Shown here in pieces: positions 21,007 through 31,130 of a DNA stretch of 64,000 nt. The stretch lies in contig JAUIMM010000211.1 in the NCBI GenBank assembly GCA_031769625.1, positions 10,063,001 to 10,127,000 of the forward strand, in the 5' to 3' direction. The stretch is from Taudactylus pleione. Its lineage: Eukaryota; Chordata; Amphibia; Anura; Myobatrachidae. Positions within the stretch are counted from its first letter, which is position 1. Each line of letters opens with the position of its first letter. The position numbers and the translations under genes are program-made. The notes beneath the pieces were generated by a model. That model worked only from the letters and a program-made list of their open reading frames with translations. It was not told the DNA's origin and made no database searches.

Positions 21007-21042
21007 TATATAAGGTACCCGCGTCGGCGCCATTTTCTCACT
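21007..21042 (+). promoter_or_regulatory. hAT1 core promoter: TATA box and initiator-like site
   Basis: TATATAAG at 21007-21014, a YY1-like GCGCCATTTT at 21028-21035, and an initiator-like TCTCACTC around 21036-21043, about 30 bp below the TATA box. The same arrangement stands in hAT2 at 40350. Function is inferred from spacing and conservation. Confidence 0.55.
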
Positions 21043-21240
21043 CGGCTGTGGACAGTGAAGAGGGAGGGTGGGAGTTAGGCCTGGCTGGGCTGTGTAGTGT
21101 AGTGCAGTGTAGTGTTGCGCTGTGCTGCTGTTGTCCATAGGGGCTGTGTCCACTCCAAAGTCCTGTGCAGTGTCCCAGTCCTAAAGGTGTGCTGTAGTGT
21201 TGTCCAGGGGGTGCTCTGTCCATCAGGGGTGCTCCCCCCA

Positions 21241-21890
21241 AGTGCAAAAAAAATATTTTTTTTTCTGTGTTTGTGAATTGTGTGCACAGTAGCTGCACGT
21301 GCATCAACAAAGTAGTGCCAAGCGTGCACCTGTGTCATAAGTAAAGGGCCGGCTGGCTTGACCGTTAAAGGGTACTGTAACCCCCAAAGTACACTCCCAA
21401 CAAAATAAAAAAATATTTTCTGTGTTTGTGAATTGTGTGCACTGTGGCTGCACGTGCATCAACAAAGGAGCAGCGCCAAGCGTGCGCCTGTGTCCCATTA
21501 GTTAAGGGCCAGCTGGTTTGTCCGTTAAAGGGTGCTGTAACCCCCAAAGTACACTCCAAACAAAAAAATATATATTTTCTGTGTTTGTGGATTGTGTGCA
21601 CCGTAGCCGCACGTGCATCAACAAAGTAGTGCCAAGCGTGCGCCTGTGTCATAAGTAAAGGGCCGGCTGACTTGACTGTTAAAGGGTGCTGTAACCCCCA
21701 AAGGGCACTCCAAACAAAATAAAAAATATTTTCTGTGTTTTTGAATTGTGTGCACTGTGGCTGCACGTGCATCAACAAAGGAGCAGCGCCAAGCGTGCGC
21801 CTGTGTCCCATAATTAAAGAACCGCTGGCTCATTTCTTAAAGGGTGGTGTAACCCACAAAGTGCACTAGTCTCCAGCAAAAATAAAAAAA
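21241..21890. repeat. 155-bp repeat in hAT1 leader, about 4 units
   Basis: Units contain AATATTTTCTGTGTTTGTG, GCACGTGCATCAACAAAG and CGTTAAAGGGTGCTGTAACC. hAT1 has about four; hAT2 has about 29. Minus-strand 64-residue frames are repeat shadows. Confidence 0.9.
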
Positions 21891-21947
21891 TATTTTGTGT
21901 TTGTGTGCGCCTTAGTCGCACGTATATATCAAATCAATATAACATAA

Positions 21948-24900
21948 ATGGAGGACCAAACTTTCTCAGATAAAAATAAAATAGGGAAAGATCAAGAACC
22001 ACTTCCTCCTAGTGCTGAAGCTGCTGCCACTAGTCATGACATAGACGATAACATGCCATCAACGTCGTCTGCCAAGGCCGAAGCCCAATGTCATAGTAGG
22101 GGGCACATACAATCCCAAATGACAAAGTTCAGGAAAATTACCTTAAAAAAAACATTTAAATCATCTGAAGAGAAACGTAAACTTGCCAATATGCCATTTA
22201 TGACACGGAGTGGCAAGGAACGGCTAAGGTCTTTCCCTATATTCATGACTAGTGGTTCAGCTTCACATGACGATGGAAGCCCTCCTCACGCTAAAAAAAA
22301 TCAAACAAGTTAAGCTGGCAAAAGCACAGCGAAGAACTGTGTGTTCTAAGAAGATATCACAAATCCCTAAGGAGAGTCCAAGTGTGGTGGTGGTTGCGAT
22401 GCCTGACCTTCCCAGCACTGGACGGGAAGAGGTGGCTCTTTCCACAATTTGCACGCCCCCTGCAAGTGCTGAAAGGAGCACCCACAGTCCACTTGCTGAT
22501 ATGCAAATTGAAGATGTCACTGTTGAAATACAACAGGATGAGGATACTGGTGTAGCTGGTGCTGAGGAGGAAGTTGGCGAGGAGGATTCTAATGGTGATG
22601 TGGTTTGTTTAAATCAGGCTCAGGGGGAGACAGTTGTTGTCCGTGGGATGAAAAAGCCCATCACGGTCATGTCTGGGCAGAAGACCAAACATTCCACCTC
22701 TTTGGTCTGGAAATATTTCTATCCAAATCCGGACAACAACTGTCTTGCCATATGTACCATATGTAAAGGTGAAATAAGTAGGGGTAGGGACGTTAACCAC
22801 CTAGGAACATCCTCCCTTATACGCGTTCATAAAAAGTTACTGTCAAGTTCAGAAACTTTGGCTAAGATCGGAAGCAGTCCAGGGACACCTAAATCCTGTT
22901 GTCCTGTTGTATCCAAGCGCCTGCAAACCACACCGTCAACTCCCTCCTCGTTAATTTCCTCCTTAGTCAGGATCGGAAGTAGTCCTGCAGGCCATGTCTC
23001 TGGCATGACTGACTCTCCTATCCGGGATTCCTCCGGAGGATCCTGCATTGCTACGCCTACTGCTGCCGCTGCTGCTGTTGCTGCTCCTGGGAGTCGTTCA
23101 TCATCCCAGAGAGGAAGTAGGAACACCTCTACTTTTACTAAACAATTGACCCTCCAACAGTCCTTAGCGAGGAGGATGAAGTACGACAGCAGTCATCCTG
23201 AAGCAAAACGTATAACTGAGGCCTTGACTGCTATGTTGGTGTTAGATGTGCGTCCGGTATCCGCCATTAGTGCAGTGGGATTTAGACAATTGATGGAGGT
23301 AGTGTGTCCCCGGTTCCAAATCCCGTCTAGATTCCATTTCATTAGGCAGGCAATACCGAGACTGTACAGAAACGTCAGAAAAAGTGTCCTCAGTGTCCTG
23401 AAAAATGCCGTTGTACCCAATGTCCACTTAACCACGGACATGTGGACAAGTGGAACAGGGCAGACTAAGGACTATATGACTGTGACAGCCCACTGGGTAG
23501 ATGTATCATCTTACGCAGCAACAACAGCAGCGTCACCAGTAGCAGCATCTCAGAAACGCCAGCTCGTTCCAAGGCAGGCTATGCTGTGTATCACCGGTTT
23601 CAGTAAGAGGCACACCGCCGACAACCTCTTAGAGAAACTGAGGGAAATCATCGCCCAGTGGCTTACCCCACTTAGACTCTCCTGGGGATTTGAATATTGT
23701 GCGGGCATTACATCTGGGCAAATTCCAGCACGTCCCATGTTTTGCTCACACAATAAACTTGGTGGTGCAGAATTTTCTGAAAAGCGACAGGGGCGTGCAG
23801 GAGACACTTTGGGTGGGCCGAAAAATTTCTGGCCACTTTCGCCATTCAGCGACTGCGTGCCGAAGACTGGAGCGCCAGCAAACACTTTTGAACCTGCCCC
23901 GCCATCACCTGAAGCAAGAGGTTGTGACGCGGTGGAACTCAACCCTCTATATGCTTCAGAGGATGGAGGAGCAGCAAAAGGCCATTCAAGCCTATACATC
24001 CACCTATGACTTAGGCAAAGGAAGGGGTATGCACCTGACTCAAGCGCAGTGGAGAATGATTTCCGTGTTGTGCAAGGTTCTCCAACCCTTCGAACTTGTC
24101 ACACGTGAAGTCAGTTCAGACACTGCCACCTTGAGTCAGGTCAATCCCTTCTTCAGGCTTTTGCAGAAGCAGCTGGAGAAAGTGAAGGAGGAGCTAAGAC
24201 AGAGCGATTCTGGTTGGCATGTGGGACTTGTGGATGAAGCCCTTCATTCGCTTTGCCAGGATTCCAGGGTGGTCAATCAGTTGAAATCAGACCACTACAT
24301 TTTGGCCACCGTGCTCGATCCTAGGTTTAAAGCCTATGTGGTGTCTCTCTTTCCGGCCGACACAAGCCTGCAGAGGTGCAAAGACCTGCTGGTGAAAACA
24401 CCGTCAGCTGAAGCAGAACGTGACACGTCAACAGCTCCTTCTTCATTTTCTCCCGCAACTGGGGCTGCCAGGAAAAAAACTTAGGTATCCTAAGCAACCC
24501 GCTGGCGGTGATGCAGGGCAGGCAGGACCAAGTTTGGACATCTGATCCGGACTGAATGACCTGGCAACAATTTCTGACATGTCTACTGTCACTGCATATG
24601 ATACTGTCACCATTGACAGAATGGTGGAGGATTACATCGGTGACAGCATCCAAGTAGGCATGTCAGACAGTCCATACCTGTACTGGCAGGAAAAAGAGGC
24701 AATTTGGAGGCCCCTGTACAAACTGGCTCTATTTTACCTGAGTTGCCCCCCCTCCAGTGTGTACTCCGAAAGAGTGTTTAGTGCAGCCGGGAACCTTGTC
24801 AGCGAAAGGCGTAGGAGGGTGCTTCCACAAAATGTGGAGAAGATGATGTTCATAAAAATTAATTACCAACTCTCCCAGGGAGACCAGCCTCCAGAACGTA

Positions 24901-25016
24901 CAGAGGGACCTGTGGTGGTGGATTCCAGCGGGGACGAGTTAATAGTCTGTGAGGATGTACACAACACTGAAGAGGATGAGGAATCGGTGGATGAGGACAA
25001 CATCTTGCCTCCGTAG
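21948..25016 (+). pseudogene. hAT transposase with BED finger (hAT1 copy)
   Basis: A transposase of the hAT superfamily, related to ZBED-type proteins, which excises and reinserts the element. Order: low-complexity N-terminus from ATG 21948 (MEDQTFSDK), BED finger (about 22699-22850: VWKYF, CTIC, VHKK), first catalytic Asp in TTDMWTS (codon 23437-23439), CFAHTINLVV (about 23745), TRWNSTLYML (about 23930), and the C-terminal hATC dimerisation domain (YKLALFYLSCPPSSVYSERV, about 24715-24780). Lesions relative to hAT2: an extra A in the A-run 22293-22300; a 12-base deletion near 22820 removing one zinc-binding His; a 20-base deletion at 23692/23693 removing the second catalytic Asp and shifting frame; an extra A at 24473-24479; and a stop near 24541. 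Not functional. Confidence 0.92.
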
Positions 25017-25605
25017 AGCCAATTTGTGGAGGGACAGATTAATTGCCAGCTTGTTTTGTGGGGGCCCAAACGAACCAATCATTTCAGCCACAGTCGTGTG
25101 GCATTCCCTGGCGCTGAAATGATTGGTTTGTTAAAGTGTGCATGTCCTGTTTATACAACATAAGGGTGGGTGGGAGGGCCCAAGGACAATTCCATCTTGC
25201 ACCTCTTTTTTTTCTTTGCATTATGTACTGTTTGGGGTCATCCTGTCTGCCACTGCAGTGCCACTCCTAGATGGGCCGCGTGTTTGTGCCGCCCACTCGT
25301 GTCACTTAGCATAGCCTTTTGGACATAAAAACACTATAGTGAGGTGTTCAGAATAGACTGGAAATGAGTGGAAATGAAGGTTATTGAGGTTAATAATAGC
25401 ATAGGAGCAGAAAAACCAACACATTCTGCGATTTTAGTTGTTTTTATTCTTTTTTTTTTTTAAATACAGATCCAAAACACAAAACCCAGAACCCAAAACA
25501 CGGAAGGGTGGTTTTGGCAAAACCAATCCAGATCCAAAACACGAAGAAAGACCCAGATCCAAAACCAAAACACAAAACACGAAAAGTGGCCGGTGCACAC
25601 CCCTA
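25017..25605. other. hAT1 3' untranslated region and right end
   Basis: Non-coding part of hAT1 with repeated AAAACACAAAAC-type words (25480-25590) before the right TIR. No polyadenylation signal was identified with confidence. Confidence 0.6.
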
Positions 25606-25613
25606 GTGCAAAC

Positions 25614-26247
25614 GTAGCATTGCGTTCCTTGCTGAATCAGGCCCGGAGTTTGCACTATCACTGGTGAGAGACATTCCAAGTACACAACCCGGGAGCAGCT
25701 CTGTGCAAGGGTTCCATGGTTCCACCACAAAATGGCTGCTGCTTCTATTGTCTGTTGGTAATAGGTGTGCTTTGTTTACAGATCAAATACGTATTATTTT
25801 CAGAATACTGTGTGGCCGTCTTTAAACCAAATACACATATACCTCGGACATATGCACTCTAATACTTGTCAGCAGAATCTGGAATGTTCCCAAAATAATA
25901 AGCTTTCCCCATAAACCTCTGTGCGCCGACATGATTAAACATAGGATTAGAAGGATAGATGAACAGCACAAAGCTGCTCGGGATGCTGTTTACCGTGGAT
26001 TAAGGCTGCAATCAGCTTGTCCATTATCACAAAGCATCGACCAACCACCGCCTTTTAACAGACAATATGACGACATTCAGGACATTAATTTGTTTCTGCG
26101 GGTACCTGTGTTTTACCATGAAGAGGATTACTGACTCTGCTTAAGGGAAAAGAGAGGGGAAATAATGGAAGATGAAAAAAAAATAAAACATAAAAAAAAA
26201 TAGTTGTCTAGAAGGAAGTTGTAGAACTTTTGAGAATAATGAAATAA
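25614..26247. other. MITE remnant end and spacer
   Basis: 25614-25640 ends in TGCTGAATCAGGCCC, the right end of the MITE split by hAT1. From 25641 no gene; the short frames have no domain. Confidence 0.5.
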
Positions 26248-27104
26248 GGGCCTGATTCAGACCCGCTCGCAAACAAGTCGATGGCCGGGCAGTGCGCATG
26301 CGCGGCGTGCGCACTGCGTGTGCGCAAGCCCCAGAGCGAGCGAGAAATCACTCGCTCCGGGGCTCGCAGCAAAACGGGGTGGCTGACGATGTTGATCGAC
26401 AGCTCGCCCATTTTGTAGGCGGGGAGGGGGGGTGGCTGGCCAAATGGAGGCACTCCCGAAGGAACGCCTGCCATTTGAGGTCGGCCCTACTGACATCACC
26501 AGTGATGTCAGTAGTGAGCTTCCAGCTCTATTAGAGACGGAAGCTCACTGGGGCTTGCGGCAGATGAGACCCTACCACAAGGGTCTCGTCGCAAGCCCGA
26601 TGATCGTGACCATCACCTGGCCACTCGTAAAAGCTGTGGGTGGTCACCCACAGCTTAGCGAGCGGCCAGGAGGCCGTTTTTTCTTTTAAAAAGCGGCCGC
26701 CCTGATTCAGAGCGAGCGGCTCTGAATCAGGGCCTGATTCAGACCGGCTCGCGAGCGCTATGCGCTCGCAAGCGGGTCGATGGTGCCCTAGTGCGCATGC
26801 GCACGACGGAGGGAGCTCCATCGTGCGCATGCGCGAGACCCGAATATGGATCTCGCACCAAAGGGGGCGTGCTGTCGATGGTGAGTGACAGCACGCCCCC
26901 TTTGGTGGGCGTGCCGGGGGCGTTGCTGCCCAGACGGAGGCCTACCGTCTGGGGCCGGCCCCACTGACATCACTAGTGATGTCAGTGGGAGTGCTTTTGG
27001 CTCTGATAGAGCCAAAAGCACTCCTGGGCTTGCGGCAGCTAGACCCTACCGCAGGGTCTCGTCGCAAGCCCGATGGTCAGAGCGTCCGGCTCTGAATCAG
27101 GCCC
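26248..27104. mobile_element. Composite of two serial-hairpin MITEs, family 1, copies 3a/3b (TSD TAA)
   Basis: Two units meet at 26721-26743, where the palindrome TCTGAATCAGGG/CCCTGATTCAGA-like sequence serves both. The outer ends GGGCCTGATTCAGA and TGAATCAGGCCC are flanked by TAA (26245-26247, 27105-27107). Unit 3a is diverged; unit 3b is close to copy 1. In 3b the stem 26989-27023 carries C26994/G27018 where copy 1 has A11015/T11039, a paired change. Confidence 0.85.
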
Positions 27105-27734
27105 TAAGTTCCAACATTTGCTTATCAAACATGTTCCATCTGAAGATACACATTCCATTGCACATTTACTCTCATTACCCATGCCCTACTGCACAACTAG
27201 TAATTGCAAAATGCACCAGACTGTCCTCCCTTTCATCATTTAGGCCACCCAGGCCCCTCTCCCAACCTTTCAGCAGGATTTTAGTGAGAAACTGGAGAAT
27301 GACTGTTACCCGATAGCAATAGGGGGGCCCCTATTGGGTTTGTCTGCAGACCTTAACACATCTACAGATGTGTCCTCTTACAAACGTGCGCACGCATCGC
27401 GCCCCGTGATTACCCGCAGCAGCGTAAGATACGGTACGCTATGGCGTGCACTGCGATCGCACCATGCAATCCCATGAAGTCGCAGCTGCAAACGCAGTGC
27501 GCGTATTGACTCGCGGACGCATCTGTAACAACCGATCAGGTCAACGCCTGATTTGATTCCATCACCTACACTCCGTACTTATCTGTGATGAGGTGGCTCC
27601 AATAAATACAACTTACGGCTACGATTTACCATAATTGTACTGGTGTGAGGCTGTGCGATGCTAAGCTGCAGGATCCATAGCCATAAAAGTGACTTATCTC
27701 TCAGGAGGCCCTCAGCTTTAGGGGCGGGTTGGGT
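27105..27734. other. Spacer with CpG-rich MITE-like debris
   Basis: 27370-27560 resembles the interior of the 8670-9211 MITE (CGCATCG and TGCGATCGCA words) but has no clear ends. No gene. Confidence 0.45.
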
Positions 27735-27784
27735 ACACAATCCCGGCACACACAATGCCAGTGGTCAGAATCCCGGCACCAGAA

Positions 27785-28912
27785 TCCCGACGGTGGATTA
27801 CAGGGGGGGTAGGGTTAGGCACTAAGGGAAGGGTTAGGGTAGACTACAGGGTGAGGTTAGGGTTAGACTACAGAGGGGGTTAGGGTTATGTACTACGGGG
27901 AGGTTAGGGTTAGACTACAGAGGAGGTTAGGGACTAGGGGGAGGTTAGGGTTAGACTACAGAAGAGGTTAGGGACTAGGTGGAGGTTAGGGTTAGACTAC
28001 AGAGGAGGTTAGGGTTAGGTACTAGGGGGAGGTTAGGGTTAGACTACACGGGGGAGGTTATGGTTAGGTACTAGGGGGAGGTTAGGGTTAGACTACACGG
28101 GGGAGGTTATGGTTAGGTACTAGGGAGAGTACAGAAGGAGTTAGGGTTAGGTACTAAGGGGAGGTTAGGGTTAGACCACAGAGGGGTTAGGGTTAGATAC
28201 TAGGGGGAGATTAGGGTTAGACTACAGAGGGGGTTAGGGTTAGGTACTAGGGAAAGGTTAGGTTTAGACTACATGGGGGAGGTTAGGGTTAGGGACTAGG
28301 GAGAGGTTAGGGTTAGACTACAGAAGGAGTTAGGGTTAGGTACTAAGGGGAGGTTAGGGTTAGACCACAGAGGGGGTTAGGGTTAGATACTAGGGGGAGG
28401 TTAGGGTTAGACTACAGAGGGGGTTAGGGTTAGGTACTAGGGGAAGGTTAGGTTTAGACTACATGGGGGAGGTTAGGGACTAGGGAGAGGTTAGGGTTAG
28501 ACTACAGGGGAGGAGACTAGGGTTAGGCACTATGGGGAGGTTAGGGTTAAAATTACAGGGGGGAATGTTAGGGTTAGACTACAGGGGAAGTTAGGGTTAG
28601 ATACTAGGGGGGAATGTTAGGGTTAGACTACAGGCGGGGTTAGGGACTAGGGGGAGGTTAGGGTTAGACTACAGAGGAGGTTAGGGACTAGGTGGAGGTT
28701 AGGGTTAGACTACAGAGGAGGTTAGGGTTAGGTACTAGGGGGAGGTTAGGGTTAGACTACATGGGGGAGGTTATGGTTAGGGACTAGGGAGAGGTTAGGG
28801 TTAGACTACAGGGGAGGAGACTAGGGTTAGGCACTATGGGGAGGTTAGGGTTAAAACTACAGGGGGGAATGTTAGGGTTAGACTACAGGCGGGGTTAGGG
28901 TTAGGGACTAGG
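27785..28912. repeat. Telomere-like minisatellite array, left part
   Basis: Around 45-bp double units of GTTAGGGTTAGACTACAGAG and GTTAGGGTTAGGTACTAGGG, degenerate. The array continues at 30735-30905 after the insertion of 28913-30734. Confidence 0.9.
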
Positions 28913-29266
28913 CAGAGGCGTCACTAGGGTTGGTGTCACCTGGTGTGGTAGCTCATGGTGTCACCCCCCCCCCCTCACTTTCCATTGATGTTATATTACT
29001 GTGACCGCGGTATCCAGGGGTGACACAGATGGGCTGGATACAAGGGTCACAGTAAACTAACATCTATGGAAGGTGAGATATCGAGTGGTTTCCAGAATCT
29101 AAAACTTGAGGACTCCCTTGGTTGTTCATGCTGATACATAAGTGGTGTATTCCACTTAATAAAGGTACACCCCTATTCACACAGAGGGTGACCACATCTG
29201 GTGAAGGTTACCGATATGTAATAATATTGCACTAGGAGGCGCTCCTTATCCACCTTTTGTTTTGTA

Positions 29267-29267
<1 letters not shown>

Positions 29268-29304
<37 letters not shown>

Positions 29305-29310
29305 ATATAC
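29268..29310. repeat. (TA)n microsatellite
   Basis: Adjoins the PLE fragment, as at PLE1 and PLE3. Confidence 0.9.
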
Positions 29311-29397
29311 ACAGCTACAAAAGACGGTGCACTCCACAAAAATTGATGTATTCAAATATGCACGTTGGACACCAACGTTTCGGGACCACCAAGTGTT

Positions 29398-29434
29398 ACC
29401 TTGACAAAGGGACATTGTGGTCCCGAAATGTTGG
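29398..29434 (+). ncRNA. Hammerhead-like motif in PLE fragment (degenerate)
   Basis: CTTGACAAA (29400-29408), stem II GGGAC/GTCCC (29409-29413/29420-29424) with 6-nt loop, GAAA (29425-29428), TGTT. Partial mirror image on the minus strand just to the left. Confidence 0.45.
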
Positions 29435-29569
29435 TGTCTAACATGCTTATTTGAATACATCAATTTTTGTGGAAGCCTCTGAGTGCCACCGTCTTTGTAG
29501 CTGCTTGTGGACTGTATTTACGTGGAGGGCACCAGAGCTGCTGAATGCTGCTCAGAGTGAGTGCCGATC

Positions 29570-30265
29570 CAAACAGGCTACACAATGCCCACAGTAGTGC
29601 CCCTTATACAATTATGACTGTAGTAGTGCCCCTTATGCAATGCCCACGGTAATAGTGCCCCTTATACATAATGCCCATAGTAGTGCTCCTTATACTATGA
29701 CTGTAGTAGTTCCCCTTATACAATGATGACTGTAGTAGTGCCCCTTATGCAATGCCCCCAGTAGTAGTGCCCATTATGCAGTTCCCCTTGTAGTAGTGCC
29801 CTTTTATGCAATACCCCCTCTAGTTGTGCCCAATATGCAATGCCCCTGAATTAGAGCCCATTATGCTGTAGCCCCAGTAGTGCCCCTTACAGTACCCCCA
29901 GTAGCACCCATTATACTGTACCACCAGTAGCTCCCCTTATGCAGTGCACCCAGTAAAGTCCCTTATGCAGTGCCCCCAGTAATGCCCCTTATGCAGTGGC
30001 CCCAAAAATGCCCCTTATGCAGTGGCCCAAAAAATGCCCCTTATTCAGTGGCCCCAGTAATGCCCCTTATTCAGTGGTCCCAGCAATGCCCCTTATTCAG
30101 TGACCCCAGTAATGCCCCTTATTCAGTGGTCCCAGTAATGCCCCTTATTCAGTGACCCCAGTAATGTCCCTTATTCTGTGGCCCCAGTAATGCCCCTTAT
30201 TCAGTGGCCCCAGTAATACCTCTTATTCAGTGGCCCCAGTAATGCCCCTTATGCTGTGCCCCCTT
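29570..30265. repeat. CAGTAGT/GCCCCTTAT minisatellite
   Basis: From about 29960 the unit settles at about 30 bp (TGCCCCTTATTCAGTGGCCC plus CAGTAA). Same word family as the other three minisatellites. Confidence 0.85.
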
Positions 30266-30734
30266 CCCTGTGCACTGTCCACTACTTACCCTCTCTTCTT
30301 GACCTGGCCTGCACTCGAGGCCTGTCACTTGCTAAATAAATGGTCCTCTCTCTGGCAGCGCTCACAGTCGTAGTCCCTCCGGCTCCTTCTTCTTCTCCCG
30401 CAGACTCCCAGAAGCACAAGCGGAGCCAGCGTGCAGCGCGCGATGACGTCATCGCGGACGGCGTCCAGCACCACACACAAGCACAGAGATTCTCTGTGCC
30501 TGTGTGTGTCTCTGGATGCCGGCGCGATGACAGAATTAGCTGAGCGCTGAAGGCGGCGGCGTGAAGGACCAGCGGCATCCAGCTCATGGAGTCGGCGGGG
30601 ACCAAGTGCGGTGGAGATGTATCTGAGAAGGGTGCGGCCCGCGGGTGTGAGTGCTGCTCTTCTTGGTGTCACCCCTTTGAAGGGTGACACTCGGTGCGGG
30701 CCGCACCCCCCGCACCTACCTAGTGACGCCACTG

Positions 30735-30905
30735 GGACTAGGGGGGAATGTTAGGGTTAGACTACAGTGGGGTTAGGGTTAGGTACTAGGGGGGAATGTT
30801 AGGGTTAGACTACAAGGGGGGTTAGGGTAAGGTACTAGGGGAAGGTTAGGGTTAGACTACACGGGGGAGGTTATGGTTAGGGACTAGGGAGAGGATAGGG
30901 TTTAG
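30735..30905. repeat. Telomere-like minisatellite array, right part
   Basis: Continuation of 27785-28912 after the inserted element. Confidence 0.85.
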
Positions 30906-30936
30906 TGTGGAAATCCTGATGCAGTCGGAATCTAAC

Positions 30937-31065
30937 CCTTTCCCTAACCCACCTTTCCCGGAACGTAACACTAACCTTGCCCTCCCCTGCAGCCTAGCCA
31001 TAACTCTCCCCTCCCGCAGCCTAACCCTAACCCCTAACACTAACCCAATACTCACCGTTAGGATC
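30937..31065. repeat. Short inverted telomere-like patch
   Basis: CCCTAACCC words in the opposite sense to the main array; a short convergent copy close to the right border. Confidence 0.7.
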
Positions 31066-31130
31066 ACAGCCAAAATTATTTTGTAGCTGGGATTCTGACT
31101 CCTGTCAAGAATCCGGTGCCAGGATTCTGA

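Larger units (their letters stand above)
20847..25605 (+). mobile_element. hAT1: full-length but inactive hAT DNA transposon (TSD GTGCAAAC)
   Basis: TIR TAGGGGTG at 20847 and CACCCCTA ending at 25605, with perfect 8-bp TSD GTGCAAAC (20839-20846, 25606-25613). Parts in order: subterminal palindrome GGTTCGGATTTC/GAAATCCGAACC, TATA-containing promoter, 5' leader with four copies of a roughly 155-bp repeat (21241-21890), transposase pseudogene (21948-25016), and a 3' region with a TTTTTTAAATACAGATCC-type AT-rich end. hAT2 at 40190 is a close relative. Confidence 0.92.
29260..29515. mobile_element. PLE terminal fragment in inverted arrangement
   Basis: 29313-29392 and about 29425-29500 are inverted copies (GTATTCAAATATGCACGTTGG against CCAACATGCTTATTTGAATAC-type sequence) around a centre near 29396. 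TACCTTGACAAAGGGACA and CCCGAAATGTTGG match the PLE1 terminal style. No coding sequence. Confidence 0.65.
28913..30734. mobile_element. Non-autonomous hAT-like element (1822 bp, TSD GGACTAGG)
   Basis: TIR CAGAGGCGTCACTAGG and CCTAGTGACGCCACTG-like right end, with perfect 8-bp TSD GGACTAGG (28905-28912, 30735-30742). Because the target is a tandem array the TSD could also be array sequence, but the TIRs are clear. Contents: left region, a nested PLE terminal fragment (29260-29515), CAGTAGT minisatellite (29570-30265), and a CpG-rich block (30290-30720). Confidence 0.82.
27735..31130. mobile_element. Element carrying telomere-like arrays between diverged inverted ends
   Basis: The left border has AATGCCAGTGGTCAGAATCC and CGGCACCAGAATCCCGAC. 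The right border (31075-31130) read in reverse gives AATGCCTCAGAATCCTGG and CACCGGATTCTTGAC. Between them lie a TTAGGG-type array, a later hAT-like insertion (28913-30734), array remnant, and a CCCTAACC-sense patch at 30937-31065. This suggests that the arrays are internal parts of a transposable family. Borders approximate. Confidence 0.5.
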
